This document shows positions 1-8,721 of a stretch of 64,000 nucleotides of DNA, in pieces. Position 1 is the stretch's first letter, and each line of letters begins with the position of its first letter. The position numbers and the translations under genes were made by a program. A model generated the notes under the pieces. It did not search any database. It saw nothing but the letters and a program-made list of their open reading frames with translations, and had not been told where the DNA came from. Source of the DNA: Lutibacter sp. (GTDB taxonomy: Bacteria > Bacteroidota > Bacteroidia > Flavobacteriales > Flavobacteriaceae); NCBI RefSeq assembly GCF_016342705.1, contig NZ_JAEINV010000009.1, positions 93,676 to 157,675 of the forward strand, written 5' to 3'.

Positions 1-1
1 C

Positions 2-253
2 TAATTTTGGAATTCCTTTTGAAAAAACACCTGCAAACAATTTCATAAAGCCACCCATTTCTTTCAATTTTTCTTTTACAAAAGCCTGCATTTCTTCAGC
101 AGTAATATCAGGTTGCAAAAATTTGCCATCTTCATAACAATAGCTGCAATATTTATGACTTGTTTTACCATCTGCATTTTTTCCTCCACCAACACCTTTT
201 GGATCTTTCTTTAAAGGCATTGCGCAACTCTGACAAGTTTTATACTCTTTCAT
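2..253 (-). CDS. Putative zinc-ribbon protein, 3' end outside window
   Basis: The frame opens with ATG at 253 and is still open at the window edge, so only the first 84 codons are visible. The N-terminus has a CxxC pair (C7, C10, in KTCQSCAMPL), followed by a glycine-rich turn and a second pair in YCSYCYEDG. This four-Cys layout is that of small Bacteroidota 'putative zinc ribbon' proteins. The later residues (FLQPDITAEEMQAFVKEKLKEMGG) look like an amphipathic helix that follows the ribbon in this family. The role is unknown. It is followed upstream by the SRPBCC gene on the same strand, with an 11-base gap, so the two are probably co-transcribed. Confidence 0.75.
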   Translation of the reverse strand, partial: MKEYKTCQSCAMPLKKDPKGVGGGKNADGKTSHKYCSYCYEDGKFLQPDITAEEMQAFVKEKLKEMGGFMKLFAGVFSKGIPKL

Positions 254-264
254 GATTTTTTAAA

Positions 265-789
265 TTATTTTTCTAAAATTCCTTTTAATTTATTCAAACC
301 ATATTCAAAATCTTTACCAACCATTTTATCCATATTCATAAACAACATCATTATTGTCATCGGAAATTTATTTTCACCTGTAAATCCCCAAATTACTTTG
401 GTTCCGTCACCTTCTTTCTCTACTCTTAAATAAGCATTTGAAGTAGATTTAAACGGTTTTAAAAAGCGTAATTGTGACTTTATTTCTTTGTTTTCTTCAA
501 TTCCAGTTATCTCTTGTTCTCCTTCACCAACATCTTTATTACCAACCCAGGCAGAAATACAACCTACTTCACCATCAACTCCTGTAAAAGTTTTATTCAT
601 ATTTGGATCTTTTTCAGCCCAAGGAGACCAATTATCTTGATCTTTAAGTGATTTTAAATATTGAAAAACTTCTGGCAAAGGTTTATTAATAAAAATACTT
701 CTACTTGCATCGTAATTTTTTGGTGCTAATAAGTGTAAGACAGCTATAAGTATTATAAGCGCTACAATAATGTACAAAAATGTGGTCAT
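265..789 (-). CDS. SRPBCC (polyketide-cyclase-like) family protein, membrane-anchored
   Basis: This is a 174-residue protein with one N-terminal hydrophobic segment (about residues 3-22). It is followed by a START/SRPBCC helix-grip domain that begins at SRSIFINKPLPEVFQYL and runs to the long C-terminal helix ending GLNKLKGILEK. The conserved DNWSPWAEKDPN segment is typical of the polyketide cyclase/dehydrase-like Pfam family. These domains form a hydrophobic pocket for small ligands or lipids, and the ligand here cannot be told. It probably forms an operon with the downstream zinc-ribbon gene. Confidence 0.8.
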   Translation of the reverse strand: MTTFLYIIVALIILIAVLHLLAPKNYDASRSIFINKPLPEVFQYLKSLKDQDNWSPWAEKDPNMNKTFTGVDGEVGCISAWVGNKDVGEGEQEITGIEENKEIKSQLRFLKPFKSTSNAYLRVEKEGDGTKVIWGFTGENKFPMTIMMLFMNMDKMVGKDFEYGLNKLKGILEK

Positions 790-822
790 AGTTTTAAGTT
801 TAGTAGTTAATTAAATTTCCAT

Positions 823-1503
823 TTATAATTTAATAAAGTCACCAATAGGTAATAAAGTTAGCTCTTTTTTAGCCTTCGCAAATTTCTCATAAGCTTCTTT
901 ATGATCTATTTTAATGTACCCAAAAGTATCAAAATGCACACCTAAAACTTTATTACAATTTAAAAATTTACTTGCTTTTATTGCTTCATCAATTCCCATT
1001 GTAAAATTATCACCAACTGGTAAAATGGCTAAATCTAAATCACCAATAACATCTGGAATTAATTTCATGTCGTACGTTAAAGCCGTATCTCCAGAAATAT
1101 AAATTCTATGATGTCCGGTTTCCAATACAAAACCTCCTGGTTGTCCACCATACGATCCATCAGGGAAAGAGCTTGAGTGAATTGCATTTGTATAGTGTAA
1201 AGTTCCAAAATCAAAATGCCATTTGCCTCCATGATTCATTGGATGTCCTGCAATTTCTTTATTTTCAAAATACGTTACAATTTCATAATTAGAAATTACT
1301 TTTGCGCCAGTTCTTTTTGCAATGGCTTCAACATCTAAAATATGATCTTGATGTGCGTGTGTTACCAAAATATAATCGGCTTGCAGATTGTTAATATCTA
1401 TATCTTTAGCTAATTCATTTCCCGAAATAAACGGGTCAATTAATAAGGTTTTGTCTTTTGTTTCAATACTTAAAGTTGCGTGTCCTAAATAGGTTATTTT
1501 CAT
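823..1503 (-). CDS. Metal-dependent hydrolase, UPF0173-type metallo-beta-lactamase fold
   Basis: The 226-residue product carries the metallo-beta-lactamase signature HAHQDH (H49, H51, D53, H54), an early GHATLSIE strand, and later metal-ligand regions around ISGDTALTYDMK and LGVHFDTFG. Length and motif order match the UPF0173/YtkL family of small Zn-dependent hydrolases, whose physiological substrate is not established. It is cytoplasmic, with no signal peptide. It sits 33 bases upstream of the SRPBCC gene on the same strand and may be in the same transcription unit. Confidence 0.85.
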   Translation of the reverse strand: MKITYLGHATLSIETKDKTLLIDPFISGNELAKDIDINNLQADYILVTHAHQDHILDVEAIAKRTGAKVISNYEIVTYFENKEIAGHPMNHGGKWHFDFGTLHYTNAIHSSSFPDGSYGGQPGGFVLETGHHRIYISGDTALTYDMKLIPDVIGDLDLAILPVGDNFTMGIDEAIKASKFLNCNKVLGVHFDTFGYIKIDHKEAYEKFAKAKKELTLLPIGDFIKL

Positions 1504-1551
1504 TGGAAGAAGTTTTTATATGTTTACTGCAATTTAAAAAATATTTTTCAT

Positions 1552-1582
1552 AAAAAAACCACAGAAAGTGAACTTTCTGTGG
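1552..1582 (-). terminator. Rho-independent terminator after the copper-type TonB receptor
   Basis: A perfect 10-bp stem (CCACAGAAAG / CTTTCTGTGG, 1559-1582) with a four-base loop is followed, on the minus strand, by a run of seven T. It lies 31 bases past the receptor stop codon. Confidence 0.85.
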
Positions 1583-1612
1583 CTAACAAACAAACAAAAT
1601 AAGTATCTAATA

Positions 1613-3883
1613 TTAAAATTGATACTTACAATACGTTGTGAAATTTCTACCAGGCTCGTATATTTTACCAGATAGAATATTTGAATTACTATATGAGAAA
1701 TTCAAATGTTCATAATATGTTTTATCAAAAATATTTAATACAGCAAAACCTATTGAAAAACCTTTAAATGGTTCTAAACCTGCTCTAAAATCTAGTGTTC
1801 CAAAACCAGGAGTTTCTTCTTCCATAAATGAAGGTGCAATTTTAGCTTGTTTCGCAACTAACCTAGAACTTAGTGCAAACCAAAAATTATCATCTTCATA
1901 TTTAGCCCCTAAGTTTGCCATAAACGGAGGAATATGGGCTAACGGTTCGTTTAAATCTTTATTTTCAGCTTGTGTGTATGAAACTTCTGAAGTAAACATA
2001 ATTTTTTCGGAAGCTTTGTAGCTAAAAGAAAATTCAAAACCTGTTTGAGCGGCTTCATCAATATTTATAAATTGTTTTGCAACCACTGGTGGAGTTGTAG
2101 GCATAAATTTTCTTGGAATACTCGTATTTACAACTGGAGTTATATAATCCGTCAAGAAAGAATGAAAAAAGGAAGCGCCAATTTGTATGGTTTCAAACTT
2201 TTTAAGTAATGATAGTTCTAATTGTGTATTAACTTCTGGTTTTAAATTTGGATTCCCAACATATTCATACGGATCAACACCAACGGAAAAATGGTTAATA
2301 AAACGCTCTATCATTGAAGCTGTTCTTACACCTCTACCAACTGCAAACTGCGTTTGAAATCCATCTTTTTGATATTTTATAGATACATTTGCACTCACAT
2401 TTGTTTCGGTTTGATCATCAATATTTCCACCATACAATGTTTCAAAATCTGCTTCTGGATCTGCTATTGAAGCTGAAATAAAATCGGCTCTTACACCTGT
2501 TGTTACCGTTGTGTAATTACTCAATTTAAAGTTGCTTTCTGCAAATACACCAATATCATTTACACTTGCATCTTGCCAAATTTTATCGGTAAAAACTTTA
2601 GGAGTTGGCAACACCATACCATTCATCATTTTCACAATACGAGTTCTATCACCTTTTCTATCTACTATGTTTGCATCTATACCTGTGTAAATTCTCACAT
2701 TATCACTTGGTGCAATTACCAGCTCTGTTTTCCCTCCATAAGTCCAAGATTCAACTGGAGATTGCGAATCTGTTAAATTAAAATTCGGACGATTTTCATT
2801 AGTCATTAAATGATCTACATACGAATAAAAAACCTTTACAGTGAAACTGTTTATTATATCAGATAGTTCTTTTATTTTATAATCAATTCCGGCTAAAAAA
2901 CTATCATCATAAGGTGAATCCATAGGCAAACCAGCGTGATCAATATCGCGACCAAAAGATTGTCTCCAACTTAATTGCAAACGTTGTTTTTCTGTTGGAT
3001 TTATTCCCACTTTTAATGAATAATCAGTTGTTTTAAATGATGAAGGAACAACTGTTCCATCGCCATCTTTATAATCGCCAAAATCACGATAAGAACCATT
3101 CAAATACACATCAAATTTATCAGCAACATACAACGCCGAAGCACCAGTTACTAAATTATCTCCATTGGTTTCATAACCTCCTTCAACGCTTCCATGAAAT
3201 CCTTTTTGATCTTTAGTTGGATTTTTTGAAACAAGATTTATAATTCCACCAAAATTTTGTCCAAATCTAACTGTAAAAGGCCCCTTTACAATTTCAATTT
3301 TTTCAATTTCTTCTGGAATAATATGTGTTGTAATTGGATCCATTCTATTTGGACACGCGTTTAAAACTTTCATTCCACCATCATATTGAACATTTAATTG
3401 TTCGTATTTAAAAGAACGGAAAACTGGTTCAGATGCATAAGCTCCTTTTTTAGTGATTCCAAAACCGCTAATTTCTTTAAATAAATGTCCAACGCTACGT
3501 GGTTGACTTATACGTTTTTCCGTATCGTTTATAACTACAGATTGAGAAATATCTTGCAAAGGGTTTGCCGCTACAATAATTTCGTTTAACTCTATTTGAG
3601 TAAGTTGTAATGGTATGGTTATTTGATTTTGTAAACTTGTTATTACGGTTTTATAACTGATGTGCGACACTTCAATTTTATCGCCTATTTCAGCATTTAA
3701 TGTAAATTCACCATTTACATTTGAAATTACTACCATATTATTTTTTAACATTCTAATAGTAGCATATTCTATTGGTGTTGCATTTTTTTCATCAATAATT
3801 TTTCCAGAAAGCTTTGAAGATTGTGCAAAACCTACCAATGAAATAAATAGTATAATTATAGTTAGAAGTACTTTGTTTTTCAT
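1613..3883 (-). CDS. TonB-dependent receptor, OprC/NosA-like copper type
   Basis: This is a 756-residue outer-membrane receptor. It has a signal peptide (about 1-20, ending GFAQ), a carboxypeptidase-regulatory-like domain (about 24-100), a plug domain (about 110-225) and a 22-strand barrel ending in YCKYQF with the terminal aromatic residue. The plug contains CPNRMDP, which places C177 and M181 in a CxxxM motif, and the barrel contains DHLMTNENRPN with H358 and M360 in an HxM motif. CxxxM plus HxM are the copper ligands described for Pseudomonas OprC, and the roughly 180-residue separation agrees with that protein as I recall it. Copper import is therefore a well-supported inference. The small CNGKC protein upstream is a likely partner. 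A strong terminator follows. Confidence 0.85.
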   Translation of the reverse strand: MKNKVLLTIIILFISLVGFAQSSKLSGKIIDEKNATPIEYATIRMLKNNMVVISNVNGEFTLNAEIGDKIEVSHISYKTVITSLQNQITIPLQLTQIELNEIIVAANPLQDISQSVVINDTEKRISQPRSVGHLFKEISGFGITKKGAYASEPVFRSFKYEQLNVQYDGGMKVLNACPNRMDPITTHIIPEEIEKIEIVKGPFTVRFGQNFGGIINLVSKNPTKDQKGFHGSVEGGYETNGDNLVTGASALYVADKFDVYLNGSYRDFGDYKDGDGTVVPSSFKTTDYSLKVGINPTEKQRLQLSWRQSFGRDIDHAGLPMDSPYDDSFLAGIDYKIKELSDIINSFTVKVFYSYVDHLMTNENRPNFNLTDSQSPVESWTYGGKTELVIAPSDNVRIYTGIDANIVDRKGDRTRIVKMMNGMVLPTPKVFTDKIWQDASVNDIGVFAESNFKLSNYTTVTTGVRADFISASIADPEADFETLYGGNIDDQTETNVSANVSIKYQKDGFQTQFAVGRGVRTASMIERFINHFSVGVDPYEYVGNPNLKPEVNTQLELSLLKKFETIQIGASFFHSFLTDYITPVVNTSIPRKFMPTTPPVVAKQFINIDEAAQTGFEFSFSYKASEKIMFTSEVSYTQAENKDLNEPLAHIPPFMANLGAKYEDDNFWFALSSRLVAKQAKIAPSFMEEETPGFGTLDFRAGLEPFKGFSIGFAVLNIFDKTYYEHLNFSYSNSNILSGKIYEPGRNFTTYCKYQF

Positions 3884-4083
3884 TTTTAATTTAAAATTTT
3901 TATTAATATACTGCCGACTTACTAATTAGTTAGTAACCAATTAGCAAGTTTAAAAACTGACTATTTACGTGTATTAAAAATATATTAAACCACTAGCGAT
4001 AATCTGTTTTTCAACAAATTAAAGCATACACTAATATTTCAAAAAATGAATTATTTTTTAAAGTAAATAGACACGTAAAAAAA

Positions 4084-4467
4084 TTAAGAAACTACTTGTG
4101 GTGGTTTAAAAACAGATTTAAAAAAATCTTGTGAAGTATAATTAACATAATAAGATTTCTCAGAATTTAATTCTTTAAAAACTTTTAATTGATATGAAAA
4201 CTGATCTAAAGGGCTTATTGGATAATCATCAAAATTAATTTGAGGAATGGTTGATTTATGTTCGTGATTATCGTGATTTACTTCCTTTAATTGTTTTTCT
4301 AAATAACATTTACCGTTACATTCTAAATAAGGTTTGTCTTTATTTTCGCAAAGTACAGTTGCAATATAATTGTAATTGGCATAATACTCTATTATTGGCA
4401 CTAATGGACGTACCATTGCCAATAAATACAGTAAATAAAAAAATATGCCTAATACTTGATTTTTCAT
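4084..4467 (-). CDS. Small Cys/His-rich membrane protein beside copper-type receptor
   Basis: The 127-residue product begins with a hydrophobic stretch (about 5-30). A short extracytoplasmic region follows with C40 and a C-N-G-K-C motif (C50, C54), then a His-rich segment HDNHEH (65-70), and the protein ends in a proline-rich tail (FKPPQVVS). I recognise it only as a small Bacteroidota protein often found beside metal-related TonB receptors. No named function is known to me. The Cys/His content and the adjacent OprC-like receptor (200 bases downstream, same strand) suggest copper binding or hand-over. A second small Cys-rich protein with an analogous FSPPK tail precedes the other TonB receptor in this window. 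Confidence 0.65.
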   Translation of the reverse strand: MKNQVLGIFFYLLYLLAMVRPLVPIIEYYANYNYIATVLCENKDKPYLECNGKCYLEKQLKEVNHDNHEHKSTIPQINFDDYPISPLDQFSYQLKVFKELNSEKSYYVNYTSQDFFKSVFKPPQVVS

Positions 4468-4483
4468 TAAACGCTTTAATAAA

Positions 4484-4491
4484 AGACAAAG
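4484..4491 (-). promoter_or_regulatory. -7 promoter element for the Cys/His-rich protein
   Basis: On the minus strand the sequence reads TACCTTTG, an exact match to the Bacteroidota -7 consensus TAnnTTTG, 16 bases before the ATG. Confidence 0.6.
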
Positions 4492-4539
4492 GTATCTTTT
4501 ATTTTTTGATAATTAAAATATTCTATTTTACTTTTTATA

Positions 4540-5439
4540 TTATAATATGACACCTAATCCAAACAAAATAGAAAAAATGAACGTGCTAATTGCTAATTTT
4601 TTTAATTCTGGATCAAGCAAACTAGAATTTTCATTTTTATAAACCACAATAAAATGTTTTACAATTGGTATATATGCCAAAACAAATATAAATTGATAAA
4701 TGTTAGTGAAATGTATCATTGTATACAATAGGGCAAATAAAAATGACGCAATTAGCAAATAATAATGATAATATTTAGCGAATTCCGTTCCAATTTTAAC
4801 AACCAATGTATTTTTATTTGATTTAATATCAGACTCCCTATCACGCATATTATTTAAGTTCAAAACTCCAATACTTAAAAATCCAACTGAAAATGCTGGT
4901 AAAAATATGGTGAAATGTAACTGTTTTGTAAATAAATAATAGCTACCACAAACACTTAATAAACCAAAAAATAGAAAAACAAATACATCGCCCAAACCAC
5001 TATAACCATAAGCATTTTTACCCATTGTATATTTAATGGCTGCAACAATACTTGCAATTCCAAGCACAAAAAAGATTAGAATATTTAAAAAATCATCTTT
5101 TCCAAAAGAACTATAAATTAATGAAACGGCAATTATTAGCGTTATAACTATTGAAATTTTGATAACTTTCAGCAATTGCTTTGGCGTTATTTTTCCACTT
5201 TGAATGGCTCTTTGCGGACCTACCCGCTCATCATTATCAGTTCCTTTTACACCATCACCATAATCATTGGCAAAATTTGAAATAATCTGAAATCCAATTG
5301 TTGTTAGTAAAGCCAATACACAAATGGTAGCATTAAAAAATCCCTCTGAAGCGGCTATAAAACTCCCCACAATTATTCCAGAAACGGATAATGGTAAAGT
5401 TCTAAAACGGGCAGCTTTTATTAACTCTTTTACATCCAT
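4540..5439 (-). CDS. menA: 1,4-dihydroxy-2-naphthoate prenyltransferase (menaquinone synthesis)
   Basis: MenA attaches the polyprenyl tail to dihydroxynaphthoate in the membrane, the step before methylation to menaquinone. The 299-residue protein is highly hydrophobic with about eight or nine membrane segments. It has the first Asp-rich motif in SNFANDYGDGVKGTDND (N58, D59, D62, D68, D70) and a second in NLNNMRDRESDIKSNKNT, both Mg-diphosphate binding sites of the UbiA superfamily. It is the last gene of a six-gene operon and its start overlaps the upstream PH-domain gene by 10 bases. Menaquinone is the expected quinone for the NrfD-type module elsewhere in this window. Confidence 0.93.
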   Translation of the reverse strand: MDVKELIKAARFRTLPLSVSGIIVGSFIAASEGFFNATICVLALLTTIGFQIISNFANDYGDGVKGTDNDERVGPQRAIQSGKITPKQLLKVIKISIVITLIIAVSLIYSSFGKDDFLNILIFFVLGIASIVAAIKYTMGKNAYGYSGLGDVFVFLFFGLLSVCGSYYLFTKQLHFTIFLPAFSVGFLSIGVLNLNNMRDRESDIKSNKNTLVVKIGTEFAKYYHYYLLIASFLFALLYTMIHFTNIYQFIFVLAYIPIVKHFIVVYKNENSSLLDPELKKLAISTFIFSILFGLGVIL

Positions 5440-6920
5440 GATTTTTTTGATATTTCGGTTTTATACAACATTAAATTATATAATTCAACGGCTAAATTCT
5501 TATCTAAACAAGGTATTTTAATTTTTCCTGATGCAGTTTGTAAAATAATATCTGCAACATTTTTTCTTTTCTGAAAAATAGATTGTCGCAATTTTATATG
5601 TTGCATTTTAAATATTTCAAAATAAATAATTTCTGTTGAAAATTGCCCTGATCCAACTTCTAATAAATTTGGATGCAATCTGAAAAAAGTTTTTTTATAC
5701 TTCAAATTTATCAATAAAATAACCAACGGAATTGCCACTAAATTTATAAATAGAATATAAATATTTAAAAGTGCTACTAAATTTAAGACTGCCAAAAATA
5801 GAAAACTTCTAAAATACATTTGTATTATATAATATGAATTCGGCACAACTTTTTCTTCCTCCCTTGAAATTTCTTCAGTAAATAAAACATTTTTTAAAAT
5901 TGAAATCTGTTCAAATTTAGCGCCAACAATTTTAATAATTTTATTAGCCTTCACCTTTCCGCTAGTAGCTTGTTTAAAAACTACATTGTATATTCCAATT
6001 ATTTTTTTAATAGGATTTGTAGAAATAACTAAATATTGAACTTTCTCTTTTTTTATAATACTATGTTGTTTGGTAATTAACCCTTGAGATATTTCTAAAG
6101 CTTTTTCTTTTATACTTAATTTTAAATTAAAGTGTTTTAAAAAAGTTCTAACAAATGAAATAATTATGGATATTACAAACGCAAATAAAACAAGAATCAC
6201 TACTAAAAAAACATCCTGAACTAAAGTACTTGCATTTTCTTCAACAAGTACATCAAGCTGATTATTTATTTCTAAATCTTCCAACACATCTTTTAACTGT
6301 GCATATCCCGAAAAAATAAAAGCAAATAGTAGTAAAAAACTATGAAAATGATTTTCAGAAATACTCACTTTCAACAATTCTAATGGAGAAACTTTTAACA
6401 ATTCCGTTGCCTTTTTTTCGTCTAACGTTTCTATTTCTTCTTCCTTAACTATAACTCTATCACTAAACAACACTTCTTTTAATGCTTCTGCTCGCTCTCT
6501 TGTTAATGCTTTAATTGAAACCTCCACATTTTTTGCTCCAGCAGTTTCAATTTCAACCTCCGTAACATTTATAAGTTGTTGAATAAAATTCTGTTTAAAT
6601 TTTACATTCTGAATTTTTGAAAAGGGAATAGAAACATTCGTTTTTTTTAGAATCCCGTGTTTTAAAACAAAGCCGTTGTCCTTTACTTTAAACTTATAAT
6701 TAAGATATAATAACACTGACCGAATTAAAATGTAAATTAAAATAAGTGCTATTCCTAAAACAATTTTAGTAGCGTTAAAATTTTCTGGCTTTTTGGTAAA
6801 TAAAAGTGGAATTAAAATCCAAGAAGATTTTAACGATTTATAAAAAATCAAAAAATAATTTACAATAATTCCTTTGGAAGATTGTCTGGAAAAAGTAGAA
6901 AAATCGAAAGAATTATTCAT
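5430..6920 (-). CDS. Bacterial PH-domain membrane protein, YdbT-like
   Basis: The 496-residue protein alternates paired membrane helices with soluble bPH_2 (DUF304) domains. The first domain is around residues 80-150 (GFVLKHGILKKTNVSIPFSKIQNVKF), the second around 275-345 (ALEISQGLITKQHSIIKKEKVQYLVI) and the third around 430-490 (LEVGSGQFSTEIIYFEIFKMQHIKLRQ). This three-domain layout is that of Bacillus YdbT, whose role with YdbS is poorly defined (suggested in membrane stress or bacteriocin resistance). It overlaps the smaller YdbS-like gene by 8 bases and menA by 10, which implies tight co-translation. Confidence 0.8.
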   Translation of the reverse strand: MNNSFDFSTFSRQSSKGIIVNYFLIFYKSLKSSWILIPLLFTKKPENFNATKIVLGIALILIYILIRSVLLYLNYKFKVKDNGFVLKHGILKKTNVSIPFSKIQNVKFKQNFIQQLINVTEVEIETAGAKNVEVSIKALTRERAEALKEVLFSDRVIVKEEEIETLDEKKATELLKVSPLELLKVSISENHFHSFLLLFAFIFSGYAQLKDVLEDLEINNQLDVLVEENASTLVQDVFLVVILVLFAFVISIIISFVRTFLKHFNLKLSIKEKALEISQGLITKQHSIIKKEKVQYLVISTNPIKKIIGIYNVVFKQATSGKVKANKIIKIVGAKFEQISILKNVLFTEEISREEEKVVPNSYYIIQMYFRSFLFLAVLNLVALLNIYILFINLVAIPLVILLINLKYKKTFFRLHPNLLEVGSGQFSTEIIYFEIFKMQHIKLRQSIFQKRKNVADIILQTASGKIKIPCLDKNLAVELYNLMLYKTEISKKSWM

Positions 6921-7419
6921 TGATAAAGTTTGTGATATACTCTTTTATTTTTAAGGCTTCCTTTTTTGGAATTCCATTAATTTTCAAGTCATCATTACTT
7001 TCTCCTGCGGTAAATATTTGAATAGAAGCTAATTTAAATAAGCGTGAAAATGGCTTTTGATCAACCTCTAAATGTTGCACTCTTGCAAATGGAACTGTTG
7101 TTAATTTTTCAATTATAATTCCACTGCTATATGAAATATCTTTTTCTCTTAATGCATATTTTCTTCTGGAGAATCCAGCAATTAAAATAACAAAATACAC
7201 CACACAAACCACTGCTAAAAGTAAATAACCATAATTTACAAACTTTTGATGTGATTCGGCTATTTTAGCAGCTACAAAAAAGTAAAATCCTATAAAAGCA
7301 ACGCTCCAAACAAGTGCTGAATTAAACAATAAAATCCATAAATAGTTTTTATGGATTTTTAAAAAATTTAATTGTTCAATATCTGGAAGATCTGAAGTAA
7401 TTTGCGAATTTTCAAACAT
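6913..7419 (-). CDS. Bacterial PH-domain protein, YdbS-like
   Basis: The 168-residue protein has two membrane helices (about 28-50 and 63-85) followed by one bPH_2 domain from about 88 to 160, containing the family-typical KLTTVPFARVQHLEVDQKPFSRLFKLASIQIFTAG. It is the partner of the adjacent YdbT-like protein, with overlapping reading frames. In this family a YdbS/YdbT pair is the rule. The molecular function is not established. Confidence 0.8.
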   Translation of the reverse strand: MFENSQITSDLPDIEQLNFLKIHKNYLWILLFNSALVWSVAFIGFYFFVAAKIAESHQKFVNYGYLLLAVVCVVYFVILIAGFSRRKYALREKDISYSSGIIIEKLTTVPFARVQHLEVDQKPFSRLFKLASIQIFTAGESNDDLKINGIPKKEALKIKEYITNFINE

Positions 7420-7433
7420 AAAGTTTAGTAAAA

Positions 7434-8213
7434 TTATAAATCTTGTGCATTTGCAATTAACTCTGCAATATCTAATACTTCAATTTCAGTTTCTTTATTG
7501 GTAACCTTCACTCCATCTGTCATCATTGTATTACAAAAAGGACATCCGGTTGCAATAATATCTGGTTTTACTTCAATAGCATCTTCTGTACGCTCAATGT
7601 TGATGTCTTTAGCTCCTTTTTCTGGTTCTTTAAACATTTGTGCTCCGCCAGCACCACAACATAAACCATTGGTTTTACAACGCTTCATTTCTACTAATTC
7701 CACATCTAATTTTCGAATTAATTCTCTTGGAGCTTCGTAAACATCATTTGCACGACCCAAATAACAAGGGTCGTGAAATGTGATTTTTTTTTCCTTAAAT
7801 TGTCCACCTTCAATGGTTAATCTACCATCATCAAGCAACGATTTTAATAATTCTGTATGATGTACTACTTCATAAACACCACCTAATTGTGGATATTCAT
7901 TTTTTAAAGTATTGAAACAATGCGGACAAGCAGTTACAATTTTTTTAATTTCATAAGCATTTAAAACCTCAATGTTTGTCATTGCCTGCATTTGAAATAA
8001 AAATTCGTTTCCTGCTCTTTTTGCGGGATCGCCTGAACAGCTTTCTTCCGTACCTAAAACAGCAAACTCTACGTTGGCTTTATTTAAAATTTTGACAAAT
8101 GCTTTTGTAATTTTTTTTGCTCTATCATCAAAACTTCCTGCACAACCGACCCAAAATAAAACTTCAGGTTGTTTACCTTGCGCCATCATTTCTGCCATTG
8201 TTGGTACATTCAT
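7434..8213 (-). CDS. CCG-domain Fe-S oxidoreductase subunit (HdrB/HdrD-like)
   Basis: The 259-residue protein has two cysteine-rich CCG-type modules. The first holds C24, C59, C96 and C99 (ACPHCFNTLK) and the second holds C150 (HDPCYLGR), C179 and C185-C186 (LCCGAGG). In heterodisulfide reductases this fold binds an unusual [4Fe-4S] cluster; in LutA/GlpC-like proteins it takes electrons from the substrate or quinone side. Together with the membrane 4Fe-4S protein two genes upstream it resembles an HdrD/HmcF polypeptide split into two. The electron donor and acceptor are unknown. There is no signal peptide, so it should act in the cytoplasm. Confidence 0.8.
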   Translation of the reverse strand: MNVPTMAEMMAQGKQPEVLFWVGCAGSFDDRAKKITKAFVKILNKANVEFAVLGTEESCSGDPAKRAGNEFLFQMQAMTNIEVLNAYEIKKIVTACPHCFNTLKNEYPQLGGVYEVVHHTELLKSLLDDGRLTIEGGQFKEKKITFHDPCYLGRANDVYEAPRELIRKLDVELVEMKRCKTNGLCCGAGGAQMFKEPEKGAKDINIERTEDAIEVKPDIIATGCPFCNTMMTDGVKVTNKETEIEVLDIAELIANAQDL

Positions 8214-8232
8214 ACTTATATATTTTTATTGG

Positions 8233-8679
8233 TTATTCGTGTTTTCCGTCGTCAAAAACTTCAATTGTTACTTCTTTTTCAACTAAATCTGTAAAATGAC
8301 CTCTGTATCGTGTTGCTTTTACTAAGTGATTATCAATCCAATGATAATTACCACCTCTTGGTTTTCCCATTAATAAACTGTGGTATTTAAAACCATGTTT
8401 ATTTAACCACATTTCTGTAACTTCTCTATGAGCTTCTGTTCTTGAAGTAAAGAAACAAATAATATGACCTTCATCGTACCATTTATTTAAAGTTGCCAAT
8501 GCATCAGGAAAAGGTTTACAAGTTCCCATTCTTTCTGGTTCTTCATTTGGAACATCTTCAGTTATAGTACCATCAATATCAATTAAATAATTTTTAATTC
8601 CTTCAGGCAAAATAGGACTAATATGTAATCCATCTTCAACTTTGTCATGTAACATCTTTTCAACATCTTCTTTTTTCAT
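8233..8679 (-). CDS. HAD-superfamily protein of unknown substrate
   Basis: The 148-residue protein has the HAD motif I DIDGTITED, a motif II-like region CFFTSRTEAHREVTEMWL, and a likely motif III/IV region around GKPRGGNYHWIDNHLV. It is short, with no cap domain, similar in size to KDO-8-P phosphatase-like or LNS2-like members. Homologues in databases are sometimes labelled 'phosphoheptose isomerase', which the sequence does not support. It sits between the two Fe-S genes with 19- and 42-base gaps, so it belongs to that operon. The biological link is unclear. Confidence 0.7.
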   Translation of the reverse strand: MKKEDVEKMLHDKVEDGLHISPILPEGIKNYLIDIDGTITEDVPNEEPERMGTCKPFPDALATLNKWYDEGHIICFFTSRTEAHREVTEMWLNKHGFKYHSLLMGKPRGGNYHWIDNHLVKATRYRGHFTDLVEKEVTIEVFDDGKHE

Positions 8680-8721
8680 TCTTTGCGTGTGTTTTTTTTG
8701 ATTTTTAGTTATTATAATAAA

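Noticed and set aside
2573..2776. Antisense frames inside the TonB receptor and other long genes
   Set aside because: Low-complexity frames opposite clear genes, without start signals or recognisable domains; taken as chance.
8233..8679. Phosphoheptose isomerase
   Set aside because: The HAD motif DIDGT is present and there is no SIS fold, so the label sometimes attached to homologues is not supported.
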